DNA from: Orobanche coerulescens
Taxonomy: Eukaryota > Streptophyta > Magnoliopsida > Lamiales > Orobanchaceae
Reading direction: 5' to 3'
NCBI GenBank assembly: GCA_033398695.1
Contig: CM065806.1
Span: 49,129,001 to 49,193,000 of the forward strand
DNA length: 64,000 nt
Part shown: positions 46,493 through 57,627 of the stretch, piece after piece
Layout: each line of letters starts with the position of its first letter
How positions within the stretch are numbered: the first letter of the stretch is position 1
The notes under the pieces: generated by a model
The model's input: only the letters and a program-made list of their open reading frames with translations
Told to the model about the DNA's origin: nothing
Database searches by the model: none
Made by a program: the position numbers and the translations under genes

Positions 46493-47660
46493 GATGCCAA
46501 CTCAACACAACACAATGCAAATCACATGCCGAAATTCCAGCTCAGCATAACTATCAACGCAGGGCAACAAATATAAACACGACAAAGATATCCACCCCAG
46601 AAAATTACACAAATACAAGAACTGTCATGGCAACAAATGGAACTCACAATCTTAAATGAATCACAAGACCACATCGACAGAAAACTTACGACCATTCCTG
46701 TCACAATCACGGCCATAAAAAACTACGCATCATCACAATCAACAACACATAAGGTATCCCATGGTCATGCTCTCTTGCCATCGACCCCTAAAGGATCCAC
46801 TGAACCGTCGCCGGGTGGGTAACCTATTCATACATAACATAAGAATTTTATATCTCAACAATCACATCCAGGATATACAACACAATGTATCTTAAAACGC
46901 GATACGCTTACAATTAGCGTGCGTTAACTATATCACTTCGTCTGCCCAGTCCAGTTAGCGTGCGCTAAATAGCACATTGGTGTGCGCTAACTGACACAGT
47001 TTAGAAGGTTTATCCTCCACCCTTTTTGAAATGAAAGTCACGTTTTATTTATAAATAAAGAACTTTTATGGTGTGAGGGTTTTAAAAAAAATTTTACTCA
47101 ATCATTTGAAAATAACACCAATACGCGAAAATCATTTTCTTAAAATCCTTTCAAACACGAAAAAAATGTCGTCAACAATAACATTTTACCAAGCATCCGA
47201 AATACTACAAAACACCTTTTTCAAGAATGTTGTCATAAAGTTCCATTTAAAATATGAGGTTGATACGCCAAAATTCAACAATTTCCAAAACCAACATCAA
47301 ACCACCGTATCGGCAAAACCATTTTAAAATTTGTTTTTCCACCAACGTACTCAAGCCTTGGGACCTTTTAGAAAAATAATTTTTCAAATGTGTATGCCCA
47401 CCCTACATAATGAATCATCAATTCCATAAACAACTCATAAACACTAAGTTTCAAACACATGTCAAATTATCCATATCAATGTTCAAGGCTTTCACCTCAC
47501 ACTGCACCACTCGGTGTCCAACTATCAATACATTTAGCTCACTGCACATGCACATCACAAGCACCAAATACAGATATCATCTCACAACATGCACATAAAT
47601 GAAACCACACAGATATCTCGCATAGAAGAGGAGACTTACATCCACAGGTCGCACGAAGAT
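46493..47660 (-). other. Leader of element E, part next to gag
   Basis: Non-coding. Holds GAACC-rich repeats near 46790 and three dyads at 46915 (TAGCGTGCGTTA), 46956 (TAGCGTGCGCTA) and 46978. Its far end (GCACGAAGAT at 47651-47660) matches the A-type leader just before the site where F inserted. Confidence 0.65.
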
Positions 47661-47824
47661 TGTAATACCCGTACTTTTATTGACTGTTTGACTTTGTCAT
47701 CCTCCTTATTTTGTCGCTCTGTAAATGCTTGGAGACGTTATGGATATTGTTATTGAGTTTCATATCTCGTTTGGGTTTTGATCATGTCGTTTAGACCTTG
47801 CGGAAATGTTCTGGGCCAGAGATA

Positions 47825-48328
47825 TAACGCACGCTAGGCCTAGGCTAACGCACACTAATTCTGCTTGATTAGCGCACGCTAGTTTTGGGGCCGTAGCGCG
47901 CGCTAAGAGGATCGCCAGTCAACTAAGCTGGATCGCTTCTGGATCGGCGGATTAACGCACGCTAGGAGTTGTTAGCGCGCTATTCGTGGTTAGTAGCGCA
48001 CGCTAACATCCGTCCGTAGCGCACGCCACGGCCGGGCCGCCAGAGGCGGTGAGGTTGCCGTGCTCGAATATCAAGTAGCGTACGCTAGGCTTCGGCTAGC
48101 GCACGCTAAAGCTATTGCATAACACACGCTAAATCATGGTGCTAGCGCACGCTAAGTTTGAGCAGGGCAGAGACAGTAAGTTCTGGACTCCAGTACTGGA
48201 TGCCACACTTTGGGCTAGCGCACGCTAAGGACAGACGATTAGCGCACGCTAACGGATCCGGCAGAAGCCACTGGAATATCCGGTGACTTCGCTAGCGCAC
48301 GCTAATGAAGGAGGCGTAGCGTGCGCTA
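47825..48328 (+). repeat. TAGCG-NN-CGCTA dyad array in LTR F
   Basis: Words start at 47825, 47846, 47870, 47894, 47953, 47973 (10-bp form), 47994, 48017, 48076, 48097, 48120, 48143, 48216, 48240, 48293 and 48317. Within groups the spacing is 20-24 bp. Spacers are not related to one another. Confidence 0.88.
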
Positions 48329-48339
48329 GACTGGGCAGA

Positions 48340-48347
48340 TATAAATA
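48340..48347 (+). promoter_or_regulatory. TATA box of LTR F
   Basis: TATAAATA lies 11 bp downstream of the last dyad (48317-48328). Confidence 0.6.
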
Positions 48348-49025
48348 TGACAGTTGACTTCCATTTCGTCATTTCTCACCTACTTCACTCCTTTTCGACG
48401 GGAATCACTCGGGAGAGGCGATCTTAGGCGATTGGAAGCGATATTCCTTCTAGCAACAATATATTTGGTTGGAGAACAAGGATTTCTCAACATCTAATTC
48501 CTCCTAACGTCCGAATCAAGGTAAAAATCCTTATAACCCTACCTTTTGGGAATTTTGGGGTTTTTCGTAGATTCGTCCAATTTAACCATTTTGAAGCTTG
48601 AGAACCTTGAGATGATGATGTATCTATACCGTATGCATGCTTTTCCTACGATTGTATGGCTTGGATTGTGCCGTTTTTGGACTTGTGAGATTTTGGACGA
48701 TTTTCCAACCTCTAGTTGATTATCCGTATATCTTTATGAATCGTAGACGGGTTTCGGGGGTTTCTTCGTGTAATTTGAATATGGATAATTGATTATCATA
48801 TTCCTTGCGAATCGTTTAGGTGCCGGAAGCGCGTTCTTGGACCTACCAAACTCATACCTTTTTCCATTCGAATTGTCGATGTCTCAAAGGCAAGTATACA
48901 TTTATGATTGTACGTTCTCGACTTTGAAAGTATGAAATATTGATGGTATGATTATTTCTAGCCACTCCGGGACGGGCCTATGATCCTCTGAGGGTTTCGT
49001 AGCCTCTGGTGCGATTCCATGGTTG

Positions 49026-49156
49026 ATATGAACGAACCGTTTCTACGGCATTCATATGAAATAATGTTGGCATGTAATGAACGAACCGTTTTGACGGCAT
49101 TCCTACATGTAACGGCGTATGATATGAACGAACCGTTTCTACGGCATTCACATACG
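49026..49156 (+). repeat. Short tandem repeat in LTR F (three copies)
   Basis: ATGAACGAACCGTTT(C/T)(T/G)ACGGCATTC occurs near 49028, 49077 and 49118, with 41-49 bp spacing. Confidence 0.75.
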
Positions 49157-49688
49157 TCTTGAGATTTTAGTTATTCCGGAATACTAGTCTTGAATTGATG
49201 AATTGACGGTTACATTTACTTTATTATCGAGGAGTATTGTGTTTCATACTTGATATACTTGCACTAGCTATTCGACGGCTAACCCCTTTATGGGGGAAAT
49301 ACTTTTTATGTATTTCAGGTTCCAGGAGAGCGGACGGGCAGGTATCGGGTCGGCATAAAGATGGTGGGCAAGTGTGATACTGTGTCTTTCTTCCAGTCAT
49401 GTTTGGAGTTTCCCGTTCAGTGTTGTTGTACTGTATTGGCTATTGAATACTCGAGTATTGTTTTCCCTTTTCCTTGATGTTCCGGCCTGTGTTTGCCGAA
49501 GTATTGATTCGAATTGTGATGTTTGTGAATACATTGGTTATGTTTCGAATACCTTTGTATTGTTTTTCATTCCATTGTGTGTAGACCTTATCGGTCAAAT
49601 TGTATGATTCCGCGTATGTTTAGCCTTGTGGGTCCCACGGCGGGGCTTACGGCGCTGTAATATCCCTGAATAACTTGGGGGTGTTACA

Positions 49689-49840
49689 AAGATAATGGCA
49701 GGCCATGATACTAATCTCAACCAATAACTCAGATGACATACTGTGCCAATGTAGATCTCAGATAACTCGACAACTCGGACGACATGACAAAATGCGACTC
49801 GACAATTCGCAACTCAACAGCCTAGATTTCCACAACCTAA
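49689..49840 (-). other. Leader of element E, part next to the primer site
   Basis: Continues the E leader beyond the solo LTR; starts with the right AAGAT duplication. No gene. Confidence 0.65.
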
Positions 49841-49852
49841 GTTCTGATACCA
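49841..49852 (-). other. Primer-binding site of element E
   Basis: Minus-strand TGGTATCAGAAC, one base from the standard TGGTATCAGAGC, four bases from the LTR end. Confidence 0.75.
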
Positions 49853-50592
49853 TAAATGTAACACTCCCAAATCCACATGGGAATATTACACGCCGTAGAC
49901 CCTTCCCACGAGGATCTACCAGGCTAAATATCACAGCATGACCAAAAACTTGACCGGCCGGGTCAAACAATATAACAAAACAGACAGTTAAGGTCAGATA
50001 CAAATAGATTACACAGACCAATGAGGTCGCACGACTCAAATAACAGACAAAAACTCTTTATAACACTGCCCATGCATGGGTTGAAGTACAGTACAGCGTA
50101 AGACTAAATACAACTCGTCATCACGACAAAACCATACCAAACTCCCAACCTGATTAGCATCGTAGCTGGTCATCTCCCGTGCCGATCTTGTGACTGCTCG
50201 AATCGAGTATACCTGAAATACATGAAATTCATTTCCCCTATTTAAGTGGTTAGCATTTGAATGGCTAGTACAAGTATCATGCTATATGAAATGTAACAAG
50301 CAATTAGCAATCACGAATCAGATACGACAATCAACCACCAAAATATTCCCGAGAGGTTTTAGCAATAGAAAACAAGCTATGTAGCATTCGAAAATAAAAT
50401 CATCATCTTGGGAATTTTTAGAAATACAAGCCATTAGGACCTCGAGTCCTGGATTTCAAAATTTTTGCAAGAAAATCTTAGGTCTTAGCACAAATCTCAA
50501 ATTGTATTCCAACAATTTACAGTACGAAAACATTTAGACAAATTTCGTGGAGCTCGGTCCAGCAGTCTTTTCATAAAACTTTGATCTTCAAA

Positions 50593-50990
50593 ACATGCTC
50601 GTGACCCCATGATCCCTTGCCATGTGTCTCCGTAGGTTCAACAACCCACACGGATTGAGCCAAAATAATACATCAACATCAAACATGCTCGTGACCCCGT
50701 GATCCCTTACCACGTGTCTCCATAGGTTCAACAACCCACACGGATTGAGTCAAAACAATACCTCAACATCAAACATGCTCGTGAGCCCGTGATCCCTTGC
50801 CACGTGTCTCCGTAGGTTCAACAACCCACACGGATTTAGACAAAACAATACATCAACTTCAAACATGCTCGTGACCCCTGATCCCTTGCAAAACAATACA
50901 TCAACATCAAACATGTTTGTGACCCCGTGATCCCTTGCCACGTGTCTCCGTAGGTTCAAAAACCCACACGGATTGAGCCAAAACAACAAT
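50593..50990 (-). repeat. Minisatellite in the E 5' LTR
   Basis: Same ACATGCTCGTG units as in the 3' LTR, about 90 bp each. One unit is deleted to about 46 bp near 50867-50912, so copy number and length differ between the two LTRs. Confidence 0.85.
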
Positions 50991-52214
50991 CACAACAAAC
51001 AGTCCCGACTCCGTGATCCCTTGCCACGAGTCACCGTAGTCCCCGTCGAGCCCACACGATTGGACGTAATGTGTCCTGACCCCATGATCCCTTGCCATGT
51101 GTCATCGTAGGCCTTGTCAGACCCGCACGACTGGACCTCAGCACCACATACTAAGTTTTGGTCCCATGGTCCCTTGCCATGAATCCTCGTAGGCCCCGTC
51201 GAACCCGCACGAGTGAACTTAGCATCACAGCACACAACATTCCCATTGTACCAACACGTTCATGATCAATCAATCACATTATCCATCACATCTTCACACA
51301 ACTCGCACACATAGCACAGCCTCGACCATCCAACCATCAACATCAATAACACATAATCAAGCATACCTCACGATCAAAACATAACACGTTGCACAACCAC
51401 GTGTACAACCAATCAACAAGATTATCATAATCCTGCACACATAACACAACACACAATACACGTCCGTAGAACCAATCTAACACAATCATAAGAACCATCA
51501 TGATTCCTCGATCATGAACAATTAAGCACCACACAAAAAACATGAAGTATTTACTACAATTGGTTTGTAATCACAACATATGAAATATATATTCATCGAG
51601 GTAAGCCAATCATCGTAAATCTAACACGTAATCTCTATTCACAAGACATAAATCGTATAAACATAATACTTGCCACAATAACCGATACCAGACACTCCGA
51701 CGAACACGGCTCGACCGGAAACCTTGAACACCTACACTCCTCCAGGAGAAAAACAATGGAACCAAAATTAGAACGAGGATCAAGACCAACAACAACGGGA
51801 ATCCAATCAAACTATTGAAGGAGAACTCATTCGAACATTTAATCGAACATTAAATGTTCACGACCCTTCAAGAACACCGAAATCACCCATCGGGTTGAAC
51901 GAATCAAGGATATGGATATACAATCCATAGAACATATTCAAAACAACATTTTTATGCCAACCAATTCATCATAACAGAATAATTTCCGAAATCAAGAACA
52001 AATCTACAAAAAGTCAACTCGAAGAGAAACTAAGGAATTACCTCGATCCGACGAAGAACAATGAATTAGACGATGTTATAATCGTCTATGATACTCCAAA
52101 ACACCTTTGGATTTAGCAAAATTGGCAAAAATCACGAACCCTAGTCGCCCTTGACTCACACCCGTGGAGAGGAGGAAGAAATGGAAAAAATGAAGAAACA
52201 CGGCTACTGTCCGG

Positions 52215-52222
52215 TTTTTATA
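52215..52222 (-). promoter_or_regulatory. TATA box of the E 5' LTR
   Basis: Minus-strand TATAAAAA, 10 bp from the dyad at 52233-52244, as in the 3' LTR. Confidence 0.6.
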
Positions 52223-52232
52223 TCGGATAGGT

Positions 52233-52510
52233 TAGCGTGCGCTAACCACAGGTCGTTAGTGTGCGCTAACGAGACCTCCACCCAGTCCAGTAGCTTCTGG
52301 ACTGTCCCTGAACCTCACCTTAGCGTGCGCCACTACTACAGATAGCATGCGCTATGGACGCACCTTAGCGTGCCCTACGCAACTATATAGCATGCGCTAC
52401 ACAACTCTCCAACCCAGTCCAGTAGCTTCTGGACAGCCCCCGAACTACCAGTTAGCATGCGCTACCCTTCCGATAGCGTGCACTAACTGTAGCACCTTAC
52501 CGCGCGCTAT
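52233..52510 (-). repeat. Dyad array in the E 5' LTR
   Basis: TAGCGTGCGCTA at 52233-52244, TAGTGTGCGCTA at 52257 (24 bp on) and further degenerate copies near 52320, 52341, 52364, 52388, 52452 and 52473. One more perfect-dyad word pair is present here than at the same place in the 3' LTR. Confidence 0.8.
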
Positions 52511-53514
52511 CCTTGTAACACCCCCAGAGCCATCCAGGAATATTACAGCTCCGTGGGCCCCGAGACATAACCCACAAGGTTGAAAGAAAGATTTACAAAC
52601 ATTTACAAACACCTAAGAGGCAAATGACGGTACTATCTTTAGAAAAAACATTCGAAGACTTAAATAAATCCGTTTATCAAAACCGCCATAAAATCTCATT
52701 TGAAACCACATGACTTGAAATGCCAAAACTCAATAGGTTGAAAACATACGTTAAGCTATCGCTTACACGTAACAATAGAATAGTTTAGAAAACGATTGCC
52801 AAGGTAACCTAAGTTACCAGATACCAAAAGGCCATTTAAAAATACTCACGCAGCGGAATACAACAACTGATCAGGAAACTCAATACACAATTACATGCCC
52901 TAGCCAGTATCCTCCGGGAAGCTCATCTCTCCACGACCGCTACAAGCTTGATATCCCAAGAACCTAAAAGAAATCCCACGATGGGGTCAGCCATAATATC
53001 CAACAATGATAACCATCACATCACGTCAATAATTACATACCAATGAGATACTAAGAATACTATCGATGTAATTTTACCGCCATAACTTTACGAAAATCCA
53101 CGATTCGTATCCTTAACAATACAATAAGCTAATACCGAAATATTTGTACTATATCTTAACAATGCCCAAGGTTCTCAAAACATTATCATAACTCACTGTT
53201 ACGAAATTCACTAACTCTGTCCAACCCAATCCATTGGGTAACATCATCATATCTCAACACGATAATCGATTGTCCACCAAAGACAAATACCAAAGGAAAT
53301 ACGGAACATACCTCAAGATATGAAATTCCACGACGAAATCACGTCAGTCTAATCCAAGATCAGATCAACACAACATACGGACACGGTCCTAACACAAGAC
53401 CTACAAATGCATACTCACATGACAACGTCAATATGCTCACATCAGTAACAACAATGTATACTTATGGCAAACCCATAATATACATATGCACAACAACAAC
53501 GCATGGTAATCCAA

Positions 53515-53650
53515 TGATCCAGCGCACACAGCTATAGATTCCCATGATGATCCCGTCGGACCAACGCATGGTGGAATTACCTGTCCAGCGATCCAGCGCA
53601 CACAGCTATAGATTCTCATGATGATCCCGTCGGACCAACGCATGGTGGAC
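53515..53650 (-). repeat. Tandem repeat in LTR G
   Basis: Two units of about 72 bp with CCAGCGCACACAGCTATAGATT and GGACCAACGCATGGTGG, the complement of the repeat at 56751-56930 in element C. Confidence 0.8.
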
Positions 53651-54387
53651 ATACGACAACAATGCACAAATGCATATTAACAACAATACACAAATGCATG
53701 ACAACAACAATACACGAATGTATCACAACATGATCGACACAAAATGAAAAAAATGATTAGAGTAATTGCCCCGAGTCCTTCGAGAGCGATCTCAATGTCA
53801 AAAACCATCACTGACGGTTATCCTCCATATTCGACGGTCCAAAATGTCACGGACGGTAGATAATTCATATCTTCGTCTATACCACAATGTATCCTCGATA
53901 CCCAAGTATACCAATAATAAAAGTAAATCATATATATTACGATTTAAATTCCCAAAATCTGAAAACAACCTACAATCCCAAATCTCCAGTGTTCACAATT
54001 ATAATCATTGATATACGAATTATAAACGAATGAAATCGAAACCATTCATTAAATATTATAAACTGTGCAAGTAATAACTTGCCTCGATACCGATGAAGCC
54101 GTTACCAATTCCATTGCCTTCGTCTACGAACTCCTCAGCTCTGACCAAAGCAATCCACGAACATTCTCGAACACGACCGCAAAGCATGGTTCTAATCACC
54201 GATCAATTATCTCAACTTATTACGATAGTCGGTTAACACACATTCGATAATAATTAATTCCCAATATAACCAATCAATCAAACTCAACAGATCAATAATA
54301 TCTCGATTAACCACTAGTCTGAACAATCCAACTTAATCCATTACGAACTCATAACCGTAATACAATTATGTACACTGTCTATTGACA

Positions 54388-54469
54388 TAGCGCACGTTAA
54401 TCACTTAACGTAGCGTGCGCTAAGTCGCTTCCATTAGCGTGCGCTAGCCAGTAACACTATCGTGCGCTA
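54388..54469 (-). repeat. Dyad array in LTR G
   Basis: Words at 54388, 54411, 54435 and 54458, spaced 23, 24 and 23 bp: TAGCGCACGTTA, TAGCGTGCGCTA (twice) and TATCGTGCGCTA. Confidence 0.85.
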
Positions 54470-55181
54470 ATGACATGCAGTTGCATGAATTTCAGGTACC
54501 GATCAACATATGGCGATTACGAATACGAGTGTAAAGGAAATCATACTCCAAGATCAATCACAATCTTTCCAGATTCAATCTCGGTATCATACTCACATGA
54601 TATATACCATTAATCAATCATCAATCAACATGACTTAATCCTAGATATGAACCTTTCATCATCATATCTAAAACACCGATAATGCAACATACAATCGTCT
54701 TACTATGGTATATTCATCAATAAGTTCTTCAAGAACACCAAGTGATTCGAAACCATGATCATAATCATCAAAGCAACATAATATAACAACCTTTAACATG
54801 TAAATAATCATTCGATTCATAATCCAAGTCATATACATCCATTAAACCTCATATAACATCATCACATGATAATCCAACATACTCCCTCCCAGGTAATCAT
54901 CCTTTAAAACGAAACACTAACAAAGGGATACGAAAATTACCTTGTAGACGAACCATGAAGAAGAACAACCGAATTCCATTCCAAGAATCATTAATAATCT
55001 TCAAGAACAAGGCTTTAATCCATGCTCTCTGTAATACCCGAGATTTCTATTATGTAATTGGAACTTGTGATATTGTAATGATTGTACTTTTGTCTGAGTA
55101 CTATTCTCCGTATTTTATAATCCATTGTTGTCGAGCGTATAATTTCGTGTATGTGATTTAAAGATTGAAATTCTGTGCATG

Positions 55182-55478
55182 TAGCGCACGCTACAGGCTA
55201 CGGGTAGCGTACGCTAATGATGGTTCATAGCGCACGCTACTGAGGGTCATTAGCGCACGCTATGCGTGGTCAAATTGATTGGGACGTGCGGTAGGTGAGA
55301 TCTGGCCGGGGGACCCCTGTCGGATAGTGTCGGGATGTACCTGGACGGCTTTCGGGGAAAAGCCGAGTCAACGCCTTAGCGCACGCTACAGGTATATGCG
55401 TAGCGCACGCTAAGTGCCGAGTACAGTTTAGTCAGTGAGCCGTTAGCGCACGCTACAAACAGGGTCTAGCGCGCGCTA
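55182..55478 (+). repeat. Dyad array 1 in the C 5' LTR (upstream of TATA)
   Basis: Eight 12-bp words: 55182, 55205, 55228, 55251 (exactly 23 bp apart), 55377, 55401, 55444 and 55467. Six are TAGCGCACGCTA; the others are TAGCGTACGCTA and TAGCGCGCGCTA. The 11-bp spacers in the first group share no sequence. Confidence 0.92.
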
Positions 55479-55490
55479 ATAATCATTTAT

Positions 55491-55500
55491 TATAAATAGG
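55491..55500 (+). promoter_or_regulatory. TATA box of the C 5' LTR
   Basis: TATAAATAGG, 12 bp after the last dyad of array 1. Likely marks the transcription start region about 30 bp downstream. Confidence 0.65.
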
Positions 55501-56167
55501 ACAACATCCTATTCGTGATTTCAGTTCTTTCTCCTCCCATAACCCGAACTCTTACACTTAGAACATAACTCCCTTCGTCCTAAACACTTCGTATCAACCT
55601 CCTAGTTCGAGATTGAAGATCGTATATCATTGGAGATTGGTGTTCAAGCCTTCGGTGTTGGATTGCTTCATTTTCCTCCGTGTTCTTCACTACTTTGAGG
55701 TAGGTGATTCTTCACCGATGTTAGTATGTTCTTAAGGACGTTTGATCATGCTTTGATAGCAAGTTATTTCGTTTATAATCGGTCATCACATGTTAGAAGG
55801 ATACTTTTGACGTATCGGCACTATATATCGTATGAACCTTTGAACCATCTTATTATAAGGACTCCTAAGCATGTTCAAATCGATTTATGATCAGTGATCA
55901 GATACTACCCAGTTGCTACGTTTTTACAAGTTGGAATCATGTGTTTTGGAACGTAAGACGATCGGAACTTAGATTATGTCTTGAAGATCATAGACGGATT
56001 AGGATATTGAGATGACTATCCGTATATTTGTATCTCATAATCATAGAACTTCCACAAACCTTATTAGCATGTTATGATCGAGAATGACTTGTATTATCAC
56101 GGTAGAATTCATGAGTTCTTCACCATTCAACCCAGTTTTCGGTTTGCAGTATTCTGCCATGCAAGAT

Positions 56168-56360
56168 TAGCGCACGCTAACATGTGTGAGTTAACGTGCG
56201 CTATCGGGGTTCAATTAACGCACGATACGTACGTAGCGTACGTTATGAGACCAGCCGAGTCAGACTGTCAGTTCGTAACTAGCGCACGCTAGTCTTACAC
56301 GATAGCGTACGCTAACAGGCCTGCGTAGCGCACGTTACGTAGAGTACGTAGCGCACGCTA
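56168..56360 (+). repeat. Dyad array 2 in the C 5' LTR (downstream of TATA)
   Basis: Eight words at 56168, 56192, 56216, 56234, 56280, 56303, 56326 and 56349. The last four are exactly 23 bp apart. Variants include TAACGTGCGCTA, TAACGCACGATA and TAGCGTACGTTA. About 680 bp downstream of the TATA box, so within the predicted transcript. Confidence 0.9.
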
Positions 56361-56750
56361 AGCAGTCCAGGCAGATTGTTTATTTTGAGCTTTTCGGCCG
56401 TAGACCGAATTGTTAGGCCATCGTTCGACTTGAGATGATTTGTATATCGTTCCTTTTGTTAAGGTTCGAGCTTGTTACGTTGATCGAAGGAGGCGGCCTT
56501 CGAGTGTGTTGAGATCATCGAAGTATACCATTCTTGCCATTTTCGAGGCAAGTATCATATGTCGAGTTCGATTTATATTGAATCTTTGATCATGCTTGTG
56601 GTTTTGTTCATATTGTTGAATATGAGATGTATTTCTGAAAATTCTCATGATATTGGTTGATTATTTGTTCGTATTGATGAACATATTGAAATGCATATGT
56701 GTATGCATAGTTGATTGATTTATGGTATAAATGATCCGAGGGGATCATGA

Positions 56751-56930
56751 GGATCTATGCTGAGGGCACTGGATCGAATGTCCACCATGCGTTGGTCCGA
56801 CGGGATCATCATGGGGATCTATGCTGAGGGCGCTGGATCGCTGGATGGGTTTTCCACCATGCGTTGGTCCGACGGGATCATCATGGGGATCTATGCTGAG
56901 GGCGCTGGATCGTTGGATTACCTTGTATTG
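56751..56930 (+). repeat. Tandem repeat in the C LTR (three copies)
   Basis: GGATCTATGCTGAGGGC starts at 56751, 56815 and 56887 (64 and 72 bp), with CCACCATGCGTTGGTCCGAC in between. Confidence 0.85.
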
Positions 56931-57391
56931 TGTTGATGGAATCGTGAGGATTCGCATCGTTGGATTCCGGTGGCGGAAGTCCGTTTTGTATGATTTATGA
57001 TGCATTGATGATTTATTGTATGATGATACTTGTACTAGCATTGTTTTGCTAACCCCTTCGTGGGTGGACATTGTTTTGATGTTCAGGTAGCAGAGGAGCG
57101 GGGAGGCAACCACAGTACCGATGAAATGGCTCAGTGATGTGATTGGTGTTATTGTTATTGTGATTGGTCTTCTTGGATCGTTTAGTACTCGAGTACGTCT
57201 CTTTTAATAAAGTCAATTCGATATGGTTGTATAAGTTAACTTATTTGATCGGTTGAATCAAATCTGTATTTGGACTTCAGTTGTACGATTGAATTATTTT
57301 TACACTTCTTTTAAAATTAGCCTTGTAAATCCTTATCTAAAGGGTTTACGGCGCTGTAATTATTCCGAATATCTCGGGGTGTTACAGAATA

Positions 57392-57404
57392 TGGTATCAG
57401 AGCT
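57392..57404 (+). other. Primer-binding site of element C
   Basis: TGGTATCAGAGCT, five bases after the LTR end; initiator-Met tRNA type. Confidence 0.9.
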
Positions 57405-57627
57405 AAGATTCATGGATATCTTGGCAGTCGGGTTAGTTGGGTCTGTTTACGTTATTTGATTATTGGTCGTTCGTAACATCACTGCTGAGCCAGCATCGTC
57501 GTGTGGACCGTGGTTGTAAGTTTCCTAATCTCAAATACTACCGTTTTATTTTATTCATGATTTGTGAACATTGATGGATGTACTTTTAGAAAGTTTGCCC
57601 TGGATATTGAGTATTTATGTTTACAGT

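Larger units (their letters stand above)
47661..49688 (+). mobile_element. Solo LTR F (2028 bp), Tekay type
   Basis: TGTAATACCC to GGGGGTGTTACA, flanked by perfect 5-bp duplications AAGAT (47656-47660 and 49689-49693). No internal region, so it arose by recombination between the two LTRs of an inserted element. Contains a 16-word dyad array, a TATA box and a short repeat (49026-49156). Confidence 0.93.
42247..52513 (-). mobile_element. Tekay-like element E, gag only (minus strand)
   Basis: Minus-strand order: 5' LTR (52513-49857, cut by LTR G), primer site, leader with solo LTR F inserted, gag (about 46490-45412), a short tail, purine tract, 3' LTR (45273-42247). No pol. The gag and tail join in the same way as in A2. 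The LTRs carry 90-bp minisatellites and TAGCG-NN-CGCTA arrays. Length without F about 8.2 kb as seen. Confidence 0.85.
49857..52513 (-). repeat. 5' LTR of element E (cut by LTR G)
   Basis: Collinear with 42247 to about 44910 of the 3' LTR, including minisatellite, TATA box and dyads. Its far end (GGGTATTACA in plus orientation) is missing because LTR G begins at 52514. Confidence 0.85.
52514..55029 (-). repeat. LTR G, Tekay type, partial (minus orientation)
   Basis: Starts TGTAACACCCCCAGAG in plus orientation, the Tekay LTR end reversed. Related to the LTR of element C: it has the same GATCCCGTCGGACCAACGCATGGTGG repeat and dyads. It is cut at 55029 by element C. ATCCT (52509-52513) would be its left target duplication. 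No gene found in 2.5 kb. Confidence 0.75.
55030..57386 (+). repeat. 5' LTR of element C (2357 bp)
   Basis: TGTAATACCC to GGGGTGTTACA. Contains two dyad arrays (55182-55478 and 56168-56360), TATA box 55491, repeat 56751-56930 and the Tekay terminus with GGGTTTACGGCGCTGTAAT. Confidence 0.93.

Noticed and set aside
55182..56360. CRISPR-like appearance of dyad arrays (constant repeat, constant-length unique spacers)
   Set aside because: The repeat is only 12 bp and the spacers 11 bp, inside a plant LTR without cas genes. Eukaryotic context rules out CRISPR.
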